Source: Verrucomicrobiota bacterium (GTDB lineage: Bacteria; Verrucomicrobiota; Verrucomicrobiia; Methylacidiphilales; Verrucolacustridaceae). From it: a DNA stretch of 32,542 bases. The DNA is taken from contig RFMG01000184.1 of NCBI GenBank assembly GCA_009927835.1, forward strand, positions 1 through 32,542, written 5' to 3'. Below are positions 1-8,427 of this stretch, piece by piece. Every line of letters starts with the position of its first letter. The stretch's first letter is position 1. The notes under the pieces were generated by a model. That model had not been told where the DNA came from. It searched no databases and saw only the letters and a program-made list of their open reading frames with translations. The translations under genes were made by a program, and so were the position numbers.

Positions 1-14
1 CTTATGGAACTAAT

Positions 15-200
15 TCATTGATGATTTTGTCGCTTGGCCCGCACTTCTTGATACAAGGACATTTCTTGCCGTCCCGCGTGCAGGGACATCGGCAACTCTC
101 CCCCTGTAATGCAGGGTTCTTGGATTAAATCCAGTTTTTGAGCGTACCCCGCCCCCAAAGCCAAAAAATGCAATCCACAAGCCAGACAGAGTTTTCTCAC
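15..200 (-). CDS. possible small secreted protein (61 aa, GTG start)
   Basis: Signal-peptide-like N-terminus (MRKLCLACGLHFLALGAGYAQ); the GTG start overlaps the TGA stop of the upstream ORF (GTGA), suggesting translational coupling. No family recognised. Confidence 0.35.
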   Translation of the reverse strand: MRKLCLACGLHFLALGAGYAQKLDLIQEPCITGGELPMSLHAGRQEMSLYQEVRAKRQNHQ

Positions 201-655
201 CGATGAACAGCCTTGGCATTGGTGGAGTAAAAAATCACCCGGTTACTTCCCTTTGCCTCAAAGTAGTGTGCCGGATTCGAATCCGGATTCGTCGGATCGC
301 AGTGAAACTTGATTTCCGTGAAGTCGTCATACCCGTCATGATCGCTATCGATCAGCTCCCCCAGGGATCGTGGAGCCTCCAGTGCCTCCCCCTTCTTCAC
401 CCAACGCCCCTCCAACCAGTAGATCTCCTGCCTGACCAGGGAGCGATTCAACGCCACATCCCTCGCCTCTTCCTTCTCCCGTTCCAATCGGGCCTCCGCA
501 GATGCCGGTTTCTCCAATCCGGGAGACGGCTCGATCATCACCGCCCCATTTTGGTTCAACTCATTCCACACCGTGGATACCGCATCCTCACCGACCCCGG
601 AAAGCGGCCACTGCACCACCACGGAAAGCATGATCCAAAGAGCATCCCGCCTCAT
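197..655 (-). CDS. secreted hypothetical protein with EF-hand/TSP3-like Ca-binding loop
   Basis: Start chosen at MRRDALWIMLSVVVQWPLSGVGED (signal peptide); C-terminal DSDHDGYDDFTE fits the DxDxDGxxDxxE loop, followed by a TSP3-like DPTNPDSNP. Confidence 0.6.
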   Translation of the reverse strand: MRRDALWIMLSVVVQWPLSGVGEDAVSTVWNELNQNGAVMIEPSPGLEKPASAEARLEREKEEARDVALNRSLVRQEIYWLEGRWVKKGEALEAPRSLGELIDSDHDGYDDFTEIKFHCDPTNPDSNPAHYFEAKGSNRVIFYSTNAKAVHR

Positions 656-695
656 GACGTAATTCTGCAATCTCCACTCCCCGCACCAAGCCAAT

Positions 696-1583
696 TTACC
701 GGTTCACCGAATCCCCACGGGTCAGCTCATTTCTCCACTCCCTCAACTCCCGGGCTTTTTGGGCGGAAAGCTTCTCTGTCTTCGGCGTCTTTCTCTCTCC
801 TGCACCCGCAAAAAGAATCCGCTCCACCATCTCGGTCCCCTCATCGATCGGCAGGTGCCCCACCCCAGGGAGAACCTGCACGCTTGCCTCGGGCCAAACC
901 CTTTGCCACCGCTCCACTCCCCGTCTCACCGCCCCAAAGGTCCTCTCCCCGCACACAATCACTGCAGGAACCTTGAGCTCCCGAAACTGCTCGGGTACCC
1001 CTCCCGCCACCAGCATGCGCAGGTACGCCAGGGTGGAACGGTGATTCGCACTGCGAAACGATTCGGTCAGATGAACATTCCCTGTTCGCTTCTCTCTCAG
1101 CATCAGGTTGGTGAACCACCGACCCAACGGATTCGCAAAAGCAGTCGCATACATGATTCCACCCAGCACAGGGATCAGAAAGATCCGAAAGTACCAGGGG
1201 CACTCCGCAAAGGGATCGATCAGCACCAGTCGACCCACCACACCTCCACGACCCATCTCTGCCAGCTCTCTGGCCACAAAAACCGCCATCAATCCCCCCG
1301 TGCAGCTCCCGACAAGTGTCAGATTCTCTCTCCCGAGGGCCAGCAACTCCTTCGCCACATCCCTGGCGACTTCCCGAATCTCCCATCGGACGGGTTCTGG
1401 GGACCGGCCACACCCCGGCAGATCATAACTGTAGAACGACACCGCCTCAGGCAACCTCTCCATCAAAGGCAAGAAAGTGGTGTGATCCCCGCTCCACCCA
1501 TGGAAGCCAACGATCCCCCGACCTCCTTTTCCCTTTCGTGTGAAATACATGCCCGATACTCCCATCCCGTTGCCCTGAAACAA
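696..1583 (-). CDS. alpha/beta hydrolase fold protein with GSCTG nucleophile elbow
   Basis: Alpha/beta hydrolase pattern: FHGWSGDHTTF (HG oxyanion motif), YDLPGCGRS, LVGSCTGGLMA elbow, C-terminal GVGHLPID histidine. Confidence 0.85.
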   Translation of the reverse strand: MFQGNGMGVSGMYFTRKGKGGRGIVGFHGWSGDHTTFLPLMERLPEAVSFYSYDLPGCGRSPEPVRWEIREVARDVAKELLALGRENLTLVGSCTGGLMAVFVARELAEMGRGGVVGRLVLIDPFAECPWYFRIFLIPVLGGIMYATAFANPLGRWFTNLMLREKRTGNVHLTESFRSANHRSTLAYLRMLVAGGVPEQFRELKVPAVIVCGERTFGAVRRGVERWQRVWPEASVQVLPGVGHLPIDEGTEMVERILFAGAGERKTPKTEKLSAQKARELREWRNELTRGDSVNR

Positions 1584-1625
1584 TCCGGACTTCCAATCGT
1601 TCCCTATGTTTTTTAAACTCGCCCC

Positions 1626-1739
1626 ATGAACGATTCTGACAAAGGGAGCTGGATTTTCACCCTACTTGTCGGTGGCGGCACCCTTGCCATCTCCGTCGCC
1701 GTTTTTTGGTTCAGCTACCTGAAGCTCCGCACCCCTTAA
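1626..1739 (+). CDS. small single-TM protein (37 aa)
   Basis: MNDSDKGSWIFTLLVGGGTLAISVAVFWFSYLKLRTP, one clear hydrophobic helix; lies between two genes on the opposite strand. Too short for the supplied ORF track. Confidence 0.4.
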   Translation: MNDSDKGSWIFTLLVGGGTLAISVAVFWFSYLKLRTP

Positions 1740-2335
1740 TCCGACCCGTTATCCCCCAGGTCCCGCAACGCCCTTTGGGAGGGGCGATAGCCTTGCGCGG
1801 CCGCCTTCCGATACCACTGGATCGACTGCACCAAATCTTTCCGAACTCCTTGCCCATGGTAGTAGCAGTTGCCCAAACGATGCTGTGCCGCGGGATAATT
1901 TTGCGCAGCCGCTTTTCGGAACCACCTCACCCCCTCCTCCTCGTCCTGCGCTAGCCCTTTTCCGAAGATATAGCAGTCCCCAATGCTGATCTCCGCCGGG
2001 GCATAATCCTGCCCAGCCGACTTCCTCCACCACTGGATCGCCGCCATTAGGTCCGGCTCCACCCCCATCCCCTCATGGAAACACCCCCCCAGGTTGAACT
2101 GGGCTTTCATCTGGCCCGCCTCCGCCGCCTTTCGGTACCAACTGGCTCCCTCCCGCATATCCTTGGGCACCCCCAATCCAAAAAAGTAGCAATCCCCCAG
2201 CTGAAACTGCGCATCCGCATCCCCATCCGCGGCTTTGTTTCGCAACTCCTCGCTGAACTTGGGGGCAGAATTGAGCCCCTCTCCCCAGGACGGACAGAAA
2301 AGGAGCCCCAGCAGAAAATAAGCCGCCCATTTCAT
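1736..2335 (-). CDS. secreted Sel1/TPR-like repeat protein
   Basis: Start chosen at MKWAAYFLLGLLFCPSWGEG (signal peptide); several Sel1 repeats such as AQFQLGDCYFFGLGVPKDMREGASWYRKAAEAG. Confidence 0.85.
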   Translation of the reverse strand: MKWAAYFLLGLLFCPSWGEGLNSAPKFSEELRNKAADGDADAQFQLGDCYFFGLGVPKDMREGASWYRKAAEAGQMKAQFNLGGCFHEGMGVEPDLMAAIQWWRKSAGQDYAPAEISIGDCYIFGKGLAQDEEEGVRWFRKAAAQNYPAAQHRLGNCYYHGQGVRKDLVQSIQWYRKAAAQGYRPSQRALRDLGDNGSD

Positions 2336-2414
2336 TTTTCTCGAAACTGATGCCCTTCCGATTTTCCGCAAGCCTGTTCCTTGACGAAACCCATCCGTTG
2401 GCTTGGATAAGTCC

Positions 2415-2594
2415 ATGAAGAAAATCCTTTGCCTCCTTGCCACCTTGGCTCTCCTCCCCGTATACGGTGAGGATAAAAACAGTAACGGAGACGCAACCGA
2501 TTCGTCCAGGAATCTGACCCCCACGGCCGAGCGTCCCCCCAACATGGCAAACCCTCCAAAGCCGGGCTGGCTACCCCAGCGGCACGGAAAGTAG
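2415..2594 (+). CDS. small secreted peptide (59 aa)
   Basis: MKKILCLLATLALLPVYGED signal peptide with a purine-rich GGATAAG upstream; divergent from the Sel1 gene. Confidence 0.5.
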   Translation: MKKILCLLATLALLPVYGEDKNSNGDATDSSRNLTPTAERPPNMANPPKPGWLPQRHGK

Positions 2595-2613
2595 TTTCTG
2601 GTCCCAACGGCGG

Positions 2614-3000
2614 TTAAGGCCGTTTCAGCGCGGGTTCAGGCATCTTGCCCTGACGTAGGGCTTCCAAAGTGGCCGGTTCACTCATCCGGGCTGTGTTCAA
2701 GCTCCACATCTCCATCAGCATCTTGCTCATTTTTTCCGTCTTCTCCCCGCTCAAGTTTCCTTTTGCTTTCGCCTGGCTCAACGAACTCTCAGGTTGGACC
2801 CCGGCGGTATTCAGATCCGCCAAAGCCGCAAGACCCTTGCGAAACAGCTCTTTCCGGTCCCCGTCCGCATCCGGATTGATCGCTGCTGTCACTTTGGCAA
2901 GAAGTGCGTTCTGATCAGGCGCAGGTGCTTGCGCCGGCGAGAAAGAGGTGAGGAGAGGGATGGCAAGAGCAACAACCATGAGACTGGATTTCATATTCAT
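2614..3000 (-). CDS. secreted hypothetical protein
   Basis: N-terminal signal peptide MNMKSSLMVVALAIPLLTSFSPAQA; no family recognised. Confidence 0.6.
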   Translation of the reverse strand: MNMKSSLMVVALAIPLLTSFSPAQAPAPDQNALLAKVTAAINPDADGDRKELFRKGLAALADLNTAGVQPESSLSQAKAKGNLSGEKTEKMSKMLMEMWSLNTARMSEPATLEALRQGKMPEPALKRP

Positions 3001-3073
3001 GGAAGAATCCTACCGTACAGCTCCTCCTGGTCGATCCTTATCATTTCCCCCCACCCTTTCCACCTCCCACGGC

Positions 3074-3409
3074 ATGTGCGAGAGTTATGGGGTGAGCCGC
3101 TTCTCCCTCATGCCGAAGGTTGCAGAGATCCCAACCCTCCTGCGTGCAACCCCTTCGATGCTTCGGGATTCCCTCAAAAGAAAATACCGCGGAACGCCAT
3201 GGGGAACGCTGGTAGGAGGCATCTTTTGCATCCTCTATATCCTCAACCCGCTCGATCTCATCCCCGAGGCCATTCCTGTCATCGGTGTCGTTGACGACAC
3301 CCTGGTGCTCGGGGTTTTCCTCGCCTTACTCTCCCGCGATGTTAAAAAGTACCTTCTCTGGAAAGCATCGAATGAAAACCCCGCCATCTCCCTCCCCCCA
3401 AAAACCTGA
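3074..3409 (+). CDS. YkvA-like DUF1232 membrane protein
   Basis: YRGTPWGTLVGGIFCILYILNPLDLIPEAIPVIGVVDDTLVLGVFLALLSRDVKKYL matches the DUF1232 pattern (NPLDLIPD...GxxDD). Exact start uncertain (2999, 3074 or 3110). Confidence 0.8.
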   Translation: MCESYGVSRFSLMPKVAEIPTLLRATPSMLRDSLKRKYRGTPWGTLVGGIFCILYILNPLDLIPEAIPVIGVVDDTLVLGVFLALLSRDVKKYLLWKASNENPAISLPPKT

Positions 3410-3509
3410 CCCGGGCATTCCAAACTGGCTTTTCTACTCCGGAATCGGAATGGTTCTTTCCCTGGGTGCGGCCAAAGTCTTTTTTGGCATCCTCCGCCTG
3501 TACCGCTAG
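3372..3509 (+). CDS. small single-TM protein (45 aa)
   Basis: MKTPPSPSPQKPDPGIPNWLFYSGIGMVLSLGAAKVFFGILRLYR; overlaps the 3' end of the DUF1232 gene out of frame. Confidence 0.4.
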   Translation: MKTPPSPSPQKPDPGIPNWLFYSGIGMVLSLGAAKVFFGILRLYR

Positions 3510-3519
3510 CCCCCCGCTG

Positions 3520-4855
3520 CTACTCGTCCAACCAGTCGTCGACCGGATGAAAATCCGTATCTCGTACCACCTTCTCGATCCGTTGATGCGGGACAGGCTC
3601 AAACGGTAAGATCACCCAGGCGGTCTGCCCCCCCCGTTTTCCCCGAATCACCAACCGCAGGGTGTTCGGGGCCGCCTCGGCCACCTTTCCCGACCACAAC
3701 CTCCGCCACGTCCGCATTCAACGGCACCCGCTGGCAGAGAAAGGCATCGGGAATCGCCGCGACATCCTCCTCAAACGGACCCTTGGCCTCCGTCTCCTTG
3801 GTCCGCAACTCCTTCAGCCGCTCCTCATATCCTGCAATCTCTTTCTGAATGGCGGTTGCATCCCCGCGAAATTTCTCCAGCTCCTGCTTTTGGGCGCTCA
3901 CGTTTTGCTTCCTCTCATCCAGGCTCGTGCTCGCCGGGCTTCGCAACTGCTTTGCCTTTGTGCTCAGCCCTTTGTACCTCGCATTCCAGTCCTTCTCGAA
4001 CTTGTGCCAATCGCTCAGTTTTTTTTCAATCCAACCGAACTGGTCCGGCATCTTGATGCTGGGCGGAGCCCGGTACAGGGCCAACCGATACTCGTTGGCG
4101 GCAATTTCCGGCTGCTGAAGATCCGCATCCTCCTCCGGATGGTAAAAGAGGCCCACTTCCCGCGCCCTGACCTCCACCTCCTCCAAAAACTGCTTTCGGG
4201 CCGTGTCGAACTCCAGATCCAGGGACCCTGCCTCCTCCAGCCACAATCGGCTGACCGAGGTCCGGTAATCCTCGTACACCGCCTTCGCCTTCGTGGTGTC
4301 CTGCTCCAAAACCTTCTCCACCATCCGTACCTTTTCCGATGTTCCCGCCGCGTCCGCCTTCGCCAAAACCAGGGTCTTTTCCAGCTCCCGAATCTGGGGT
4401 CGGATCGGTGCCAATCTGCGGCCGTAATCCCTTCTCAACCCCGCCAACCGCTCCGAAAAATCGTAAAGCACCAGCACCTCCGGACGATCCCCCAGGCGAA
4501 CTTCATCCAGACTCACCTTGACCCGCACAACCGTTTTTCTCCACTCCGACCACAACCCGTACATCACCATCACCCCAACGGCCACACCCACTCCCACCCA
4601 CACCTTGCGATCCAGACCTCGCAACGTCTGGAGGAGACCTGCAAGCAAATCCCGTGCAATCCGCCCCGCTCCCACCCTCTGCTCCTCAACCGCACCGGCT
4701 GCCTCGACGCCCGGGGCCGGGGCATGAACCTGCGTGACGACTCGTCGACGGACCCGGGGCCGATTTTCCTCAACCGGCCTGACCTTCAGCCTCAGTTTTT
4801 GTTGGGGCGGCTTACTTGGCCCACCCTCCGACGGCGGGTTGGTTGGTTCCGACAT
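3520..4855 (-). CDS. membrane-anchored coiled-coil protein of unknown function, interrupted by an apparent frameshift
   Basis: N-terminal part in ORF 3599..4855 (Pro-rich N-terminus, TM KVWVGVGVAVGVMVMYGLW, long coiled coil); a plausible C-terminus (VAEAAPNTLRLVIRGKRGGQTAWVILPFEPVPHQRIEKVVRDTDFHPVDDWLDE) continues in ORF 3520..3717. Frame change at about 3684-3691. Confidence 0.7.
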
Positions 4856-4856
4856 C

Positions 4857-5918
4857 CTATCGCTCTTCCGGGTAACTTCCCAGAATCCGCAAGTCCTGCG
4901 TCTGCCTTTCCAGTCTCCTCAAGGCCCTTCGGAAATCAGGACGGTCCACATGACCCCTCACATCCACGAAGAAAACATACTCCCAGGACTTTCCGGGAGC
5001 CGGCCGGGACTCGACCCTCAGCAAGTTCAGGCCCTTTCCAGCCAAAACTCCCAGCGCCCGGTGGAGTGCGCCCGCCCGATGGGGAAGCGAAAAAAGAAGA
5101 CTGGTCTTGTCCTTTCCCGTTGCGGGAGTCGGCTCCTGCCCGAGAATATAGAATCGCGTGCTGTTTTCCGCATTGTCCTGCACGTTGCGATGCCGCACCA
5201 CCAAACGATAGATCTGAGCCGCCCACGGGCTGGCGAGTGCGGCAGCTCCCTTTTCCAAAGAGGCCCGCCGTGCACCCTCGGCGGTGCTGGCAACCTCCAC
5301 CAATTTCGTCTCGCTCAAATGCAAGGCCAGCCAGTGGCGACACTGGGCCAACGCTTGGGGATGACTGTAGAGAACACGGATCGGTCCACTTTTCGTTCGG
5401 CTCAGGATCGCATGTCGGATGGGCAGGTAGATTTCGCCACAGACCGTTGCATGACAGCTCAACAACGCCTCCTGGGTCGCACCGACCGCCCCCTCGTTCG
5501 AATTTTCGATCGGCACAACTCCCACCTCAACCTCGCCCCTCTCCACCGCCGAAAAGATTTCCGCAATGGTCGGGCAAGGAACCAAATCGGTTCCAACTCC
5601 GAACCGCTCCCGGGCGGCTTGGTGGCAGTAGGAGGCGGCGGGCCCCAGGTAGGCCACCCTCATTCCCCCTTGGGACTGCCGACCCGTGGCCAAGATCTCC
5701 CGGTAAATCGCCCTCAAACTAGCCCCATCCATCTTGCCCTTGAGACGGGCACTTAATCTCCGAAAGAGAGCCGCCTCGCGCGCAGGAGCAAATATGGCTT
5801 GGCCACTCTCCAGTTTTTGCCGGCCGATCTCGTGCGCAATCCCGGCCCTCTGCTCAAGCAGGCGGACCAGTTGATCGTCCAGCTGATCAACCCTGCGACG
5901 AAGACTCGATAGCTTCAT
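4857..5918 (-). CDS. pheA: bifunctional chorismate mutase / prephenate dehydratase
   Basis: N-terminal CM helix (LRRRVDQLDDQLVRLLEQRAGIAHEIGRQK), PDT domain (VAYLGPAASYCHQAA; VGVVPIENSNEGAV; TRFYILG), C-terminal ACT domain (TSLLFSLPHRAGALHRAL...ESRP). Confidence 0.95.
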   Translation of the reverse strand: MKLSSLRRRVDQLDDQLVRLLEQRAGIAHEIGRQKLESGQAIFAPAREAALFRRLSARLKGKMDGASLRAIYREILATGRQSQGGMRVAYLGPAASYCHQAARERFGVGTDLVPCPTIAEIFSAVERGEVEVGVVPIENSNEGAVGATQEALLSCHATVCGEIYLPIRHAILSRTKSGPIRVLYSHPQALAQCRHWLALHLSETKLVEVASTAEGARRASLEKGAAALASPWAAQIYRLVVRHRNVQDNAENSTRFYILGQEPTPATGKDKTSLLFSLPHRAGALHRALGVLAGKGLNLLRVESRPAPGKSWEYVFFVDVRGHVDRPDFRRALRRLERQTQDLRILGSYPEER

Positions 5919-6510
5919 GGATCAGCTCCTCTTGTTGGGGTCCCCCAGGATCGGCAGGCACGGGCAACTTGACCCTTCGCAGCTCCTCCGAATTCGGCAA
6001 CTCCTCCAAATCGCGGAGACCGAAATGCTCAAGAAAGAGAGGAGTGGTCGAATACAGGATGGGTCGGCCCGGGGCCTCGCTCCGGCCTGAAATCCGTATG
6101 ATTCCCCTCTCCTCCAACGTCGCGATCGTTCCACTGCAATCCACGCCCCGCACAGCCTCGATCTCCGCCCTGGAAATCGGCTGGCGGTAGGCGATGACCG
6201 CCATCGTTTCCAACGCGGGGGGACTCAGCCGCGGTGGCCGAACCACCCCCTTCAACTTTGCAATCCATCCGGAGAGATCCGGCGCCGTGCCGATCCGAAA
6301 GCCCCCCGCAACCTCCCTCAGAATCAGCCCCCGCGTTGGCAACCTCTCCCCCAGATGGCCCAACTCCTCCCGAACAGCCTCCTCGCTCACCCCCGGCCAG
6401 CCCTGGCCCCCCTCCGGCCCGTCCCGCAAAATCGCCGCAAGACGCGAAGGTTCCATCGGCTCCGTTGCCGCGAACAGAAGTGCCTCCAGTACCCGTGCCC
6501 ATTCCATCAT
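5887..6510 (-). CDS. scpB: segregation and condensation protein B
   Basis: LEALLFAATEPMEPSRLA, ALETMAVIAYRQPISRAEIEAVRGVDCSGTIATLEERGIIRISGR; adjacent to scpA. Confidence 0.95.
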   Translation of the reverse strand: MMEWARVLEALLFAATEPMEPSRLAAILRDGPEGGQGWPGVSEEAVREELGHLGERLPTRGLILREVAGGFRIGTAPDLSGWIAKLKGVVRPPRLSPPALETMAVIAYRQPISRAEIEAVRGVDCSGTIATLEERGIIRISGRSEAPGRPILYSTTPLFLEHFGLRDLEELPNSEELRRVKLPVPADPGGPQQEELIHEAIESSSQG

Positions 6511-6515
6511 CGTTC

Positions 6516-7340
6516 TTAGGAAACTGCGGAATTGCCGCTCGGTTGACCAGTTCCTTCCGCGGTGGAAACGACCTCGGCCGGCGCACCCAAAACCACGTCA
6601 GGCGTCCGACGAATGCGAATCGGCTGCAACGGACCTTCCTGAACAGCAGCCAGCTGCCCCAGGCGAATCAACTCCAACAAGGCTAAAAAAGTCACAACCA
6701 CCTCCCCCCGGGATGAGACGCTCCGAAAAAGATCCTCAAAAAGAATCTCCTCCCCCGTGACAATACGATCCAGCAAGAACTCGATCTTTTGACCCACCGT
6801 GAATTTTTCGTCCTCAAAACGCCCGACCTTCGATCTCTCCTCCAGGGAACGCAGAACCTTTTGGAACGCCCAAACCAGATCGAACATGGAGACCTGTCCG
6901 GGCCCCTGCATCGCCTGCTTCACCACCACCCGTTCGGGAATCCTTCCAAAGATCCGTGAATGCAAAGCCTCCCGGTCCCCCAACCGACCCGCCGCCTCTT
7001 TGAACTTTCGGTACTCGATCAGCTGCCGGATCAGCTCCCACTTCGGATCCTCGTCCTCCACCTCCTCCGGCGGGCGATCTTGGACAGGCAGCAGGGTTCG
7101 GCTCTTGAGGTAGATCAGGGTCGCCGCCATGACCAAAAATTCCCCCGCCACGGCCAGATTCTCCTCCCTCATCTTGTCCAACCGCTCCAGGTACTGCTCC
7201 GTCAGCTTTTCCAGGCGGATCTCGTAAATATCCATCTCCTGCTCCTTGATCAGATGGAGCAGAAGATCAAGGGGTCCCGTAAAGGCGGCAAGCTCCACCC
7301 GTAGCGCCTCGCTTCCTGGCGTTTCGAGCATCGGAATCAT
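6516..7340 (-). CDS. scpA: segregation and condensation protein A
   Basis: FTGPLDLLLHLIKEQEMDIYEIRLEKLTEQYL...FLVMAATLIYLKSRTLLP; 4-bp overlap with the trpS 3' end. Confidence 0.95.
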   Translation of the reverse strand: MIPMLETPGSEALRVELAAFTGPLDLLLHLIKEQEMDIYEIRLEKLTEQYLERLDKMREENLAVAGEFLVMAATLIYLKSRTLLPVQDRPPEEVEDEDPKWELIRQLIEYRKFKEAAGRLGDREALHSRIFGRIPERVVVKQAMQGPGQVSMFDLVWAFQKVLRSLEERSKVGRFEDEKFTVGQKIEFLLDRIVTGEEILFEDLFRSVSSRGEVVVTFLALLELIRLGQLAAVQEGPLQPIRIRRTPDVVLGAPAEVVSTAEGTGQPSGNSAVS

Positions 7341-8302
7341 TCCCGGGTCCCCACGGCGGCACGCACCCGCTTCAAAACCTCTTCGGCCGTTTTTCTAGCT
7401 TTGGCGCCCCCGTCCCTCATCCACATTTCCACACGCTTGGGGTCGGCGACCAGCTCCTCCCTCTTTTTTCTCATTCCCTCAAACTCCTTGAGAACCAGGT
7501 CGGCCAAGCTCTTCTTCAAATCCCCATATCCGCTCCCACCCTGCTCCATCCGCCTGCGGTACTCCGCCCGCTCCCCCTCCGACCCCACCAAACGGGCCAA
7601 CCCCCACAGGATGCTCCCCTCCACCACCTTGGGTGCCTCCACGGGCGTGGAGTCGGTCTTGATGCCCATGATTTTCTTATGCAACTCCTTTTCCGGGGCA
7701 AAAATCTCCAGCGTGTTGCCGTAGGATTTGCTCATTTTCTGCCCGTCCACCCCGGGGACGACACCGGCATCCTCACGGATGACCGACTCCGGCAATTTGA
7801 ACACCTGTCCGTACCTCTCGTTGAATTTTCCCGCAATATCCCTGGCTACCTCCAGATGCTGCTTCTGATCCTGACCCACCGGAACCCGGTCGGCATCATA
7901 AAGAAGAATATCGGCGGCCATCAGCACCGGGTAAGCAAAGAGCCCGTGGGAAGCAGCAATACCCTTGGCCACCTTGTCCTTATAGCTGTGGCATCTCTCC
8001 AACAACCCCATCGGGGTTACGGTCGAGAGATACCAAGCCAATTCGTGCACCTCTGGAACAGCGCTTTGCCTGAAGACGACCGCTTTTTCAGGGTCCACAC
8101 CGCAGGCCAGAAGATCCAGATAGGTCTCGGCCACCAAACTGGTCAGCTGGCCGGGGGCCGTCGCACCGGTCAGTGCGTGATAATCAGCCAGAAAGTAGTA
8201 GGCCTCCCCCTCATTTTGCATCTGCACGGCGGGCCGAATCATTCCAAAATAGTTGCCCAGGTGAAGCCTCCCGGTGGGCTGAATTCCGGACAGATAACGC
8301 AT
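7337..8302 (-). CDS. trpS: tryptophanyl-tRNA synthetase
   Basis: MRYLSGIQPTGRLHLGNYFG (HIGH-like motif) and KMSKSYGN (KMSKS); start chosen at MRYLSG rather than the extended ORF start. Confidence 0.95.
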   Translation of the reverse strand: MRYLSGIQPTGRLHLGNYFGMIRPAVQMQNEGEAYYFLADYHALTGATAPGQLTSLVAETYLDLLACGVDPEKAVVFRQSAVPEVHELAWYLSTVTPMGLLERCHSYKDKVAKGIAASHGLFAYPVLMAADILLYDADRVPVGQDQKQHLEVARDIAGKFNERYGQVFKLPESVIREDAGVVPGVDGQKMSKSYGNTLEIFAPEKELHKKIMGIKTDSTPVEAPKVVEGSILWGLARLVGSEGERAEYRRRMEQGGSGYGDLKKSLADLVLKEFEGMRKKREELVADPKRVEMWMRDGGAKARKTAEEVLKRVRAAVGTRE

Positions 8303-8427
8303 CCTTGATCGTGGCCTTGGAATCTCCTTTTCGGCCAGATTTTTCTGTAAGTTGTTCAAGGTGCAATGGAAAAACCATCTCCACATGTCGTCTCGCCTCA
8401 TCGCACCTTTTCTGCGAATTTACCCCG

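Noticed and set aside
203-1616. Plus-strand ORFs 203..976 and 759..1616
   Set aside because: Antisense to the secreted EF-hand protein and alpha/beta hydrolase; compositionally non-protein-like with no signal peptide or motif.
3662-5722. 686-aa plus-strand ORF
   Set aside because: Antisense to pheA and the coiled-coil gene; Pro/Arg/Ser-rich low-information translation typical of antisense frames in GC-rich DNA, while the minus-strand products are recognisable.
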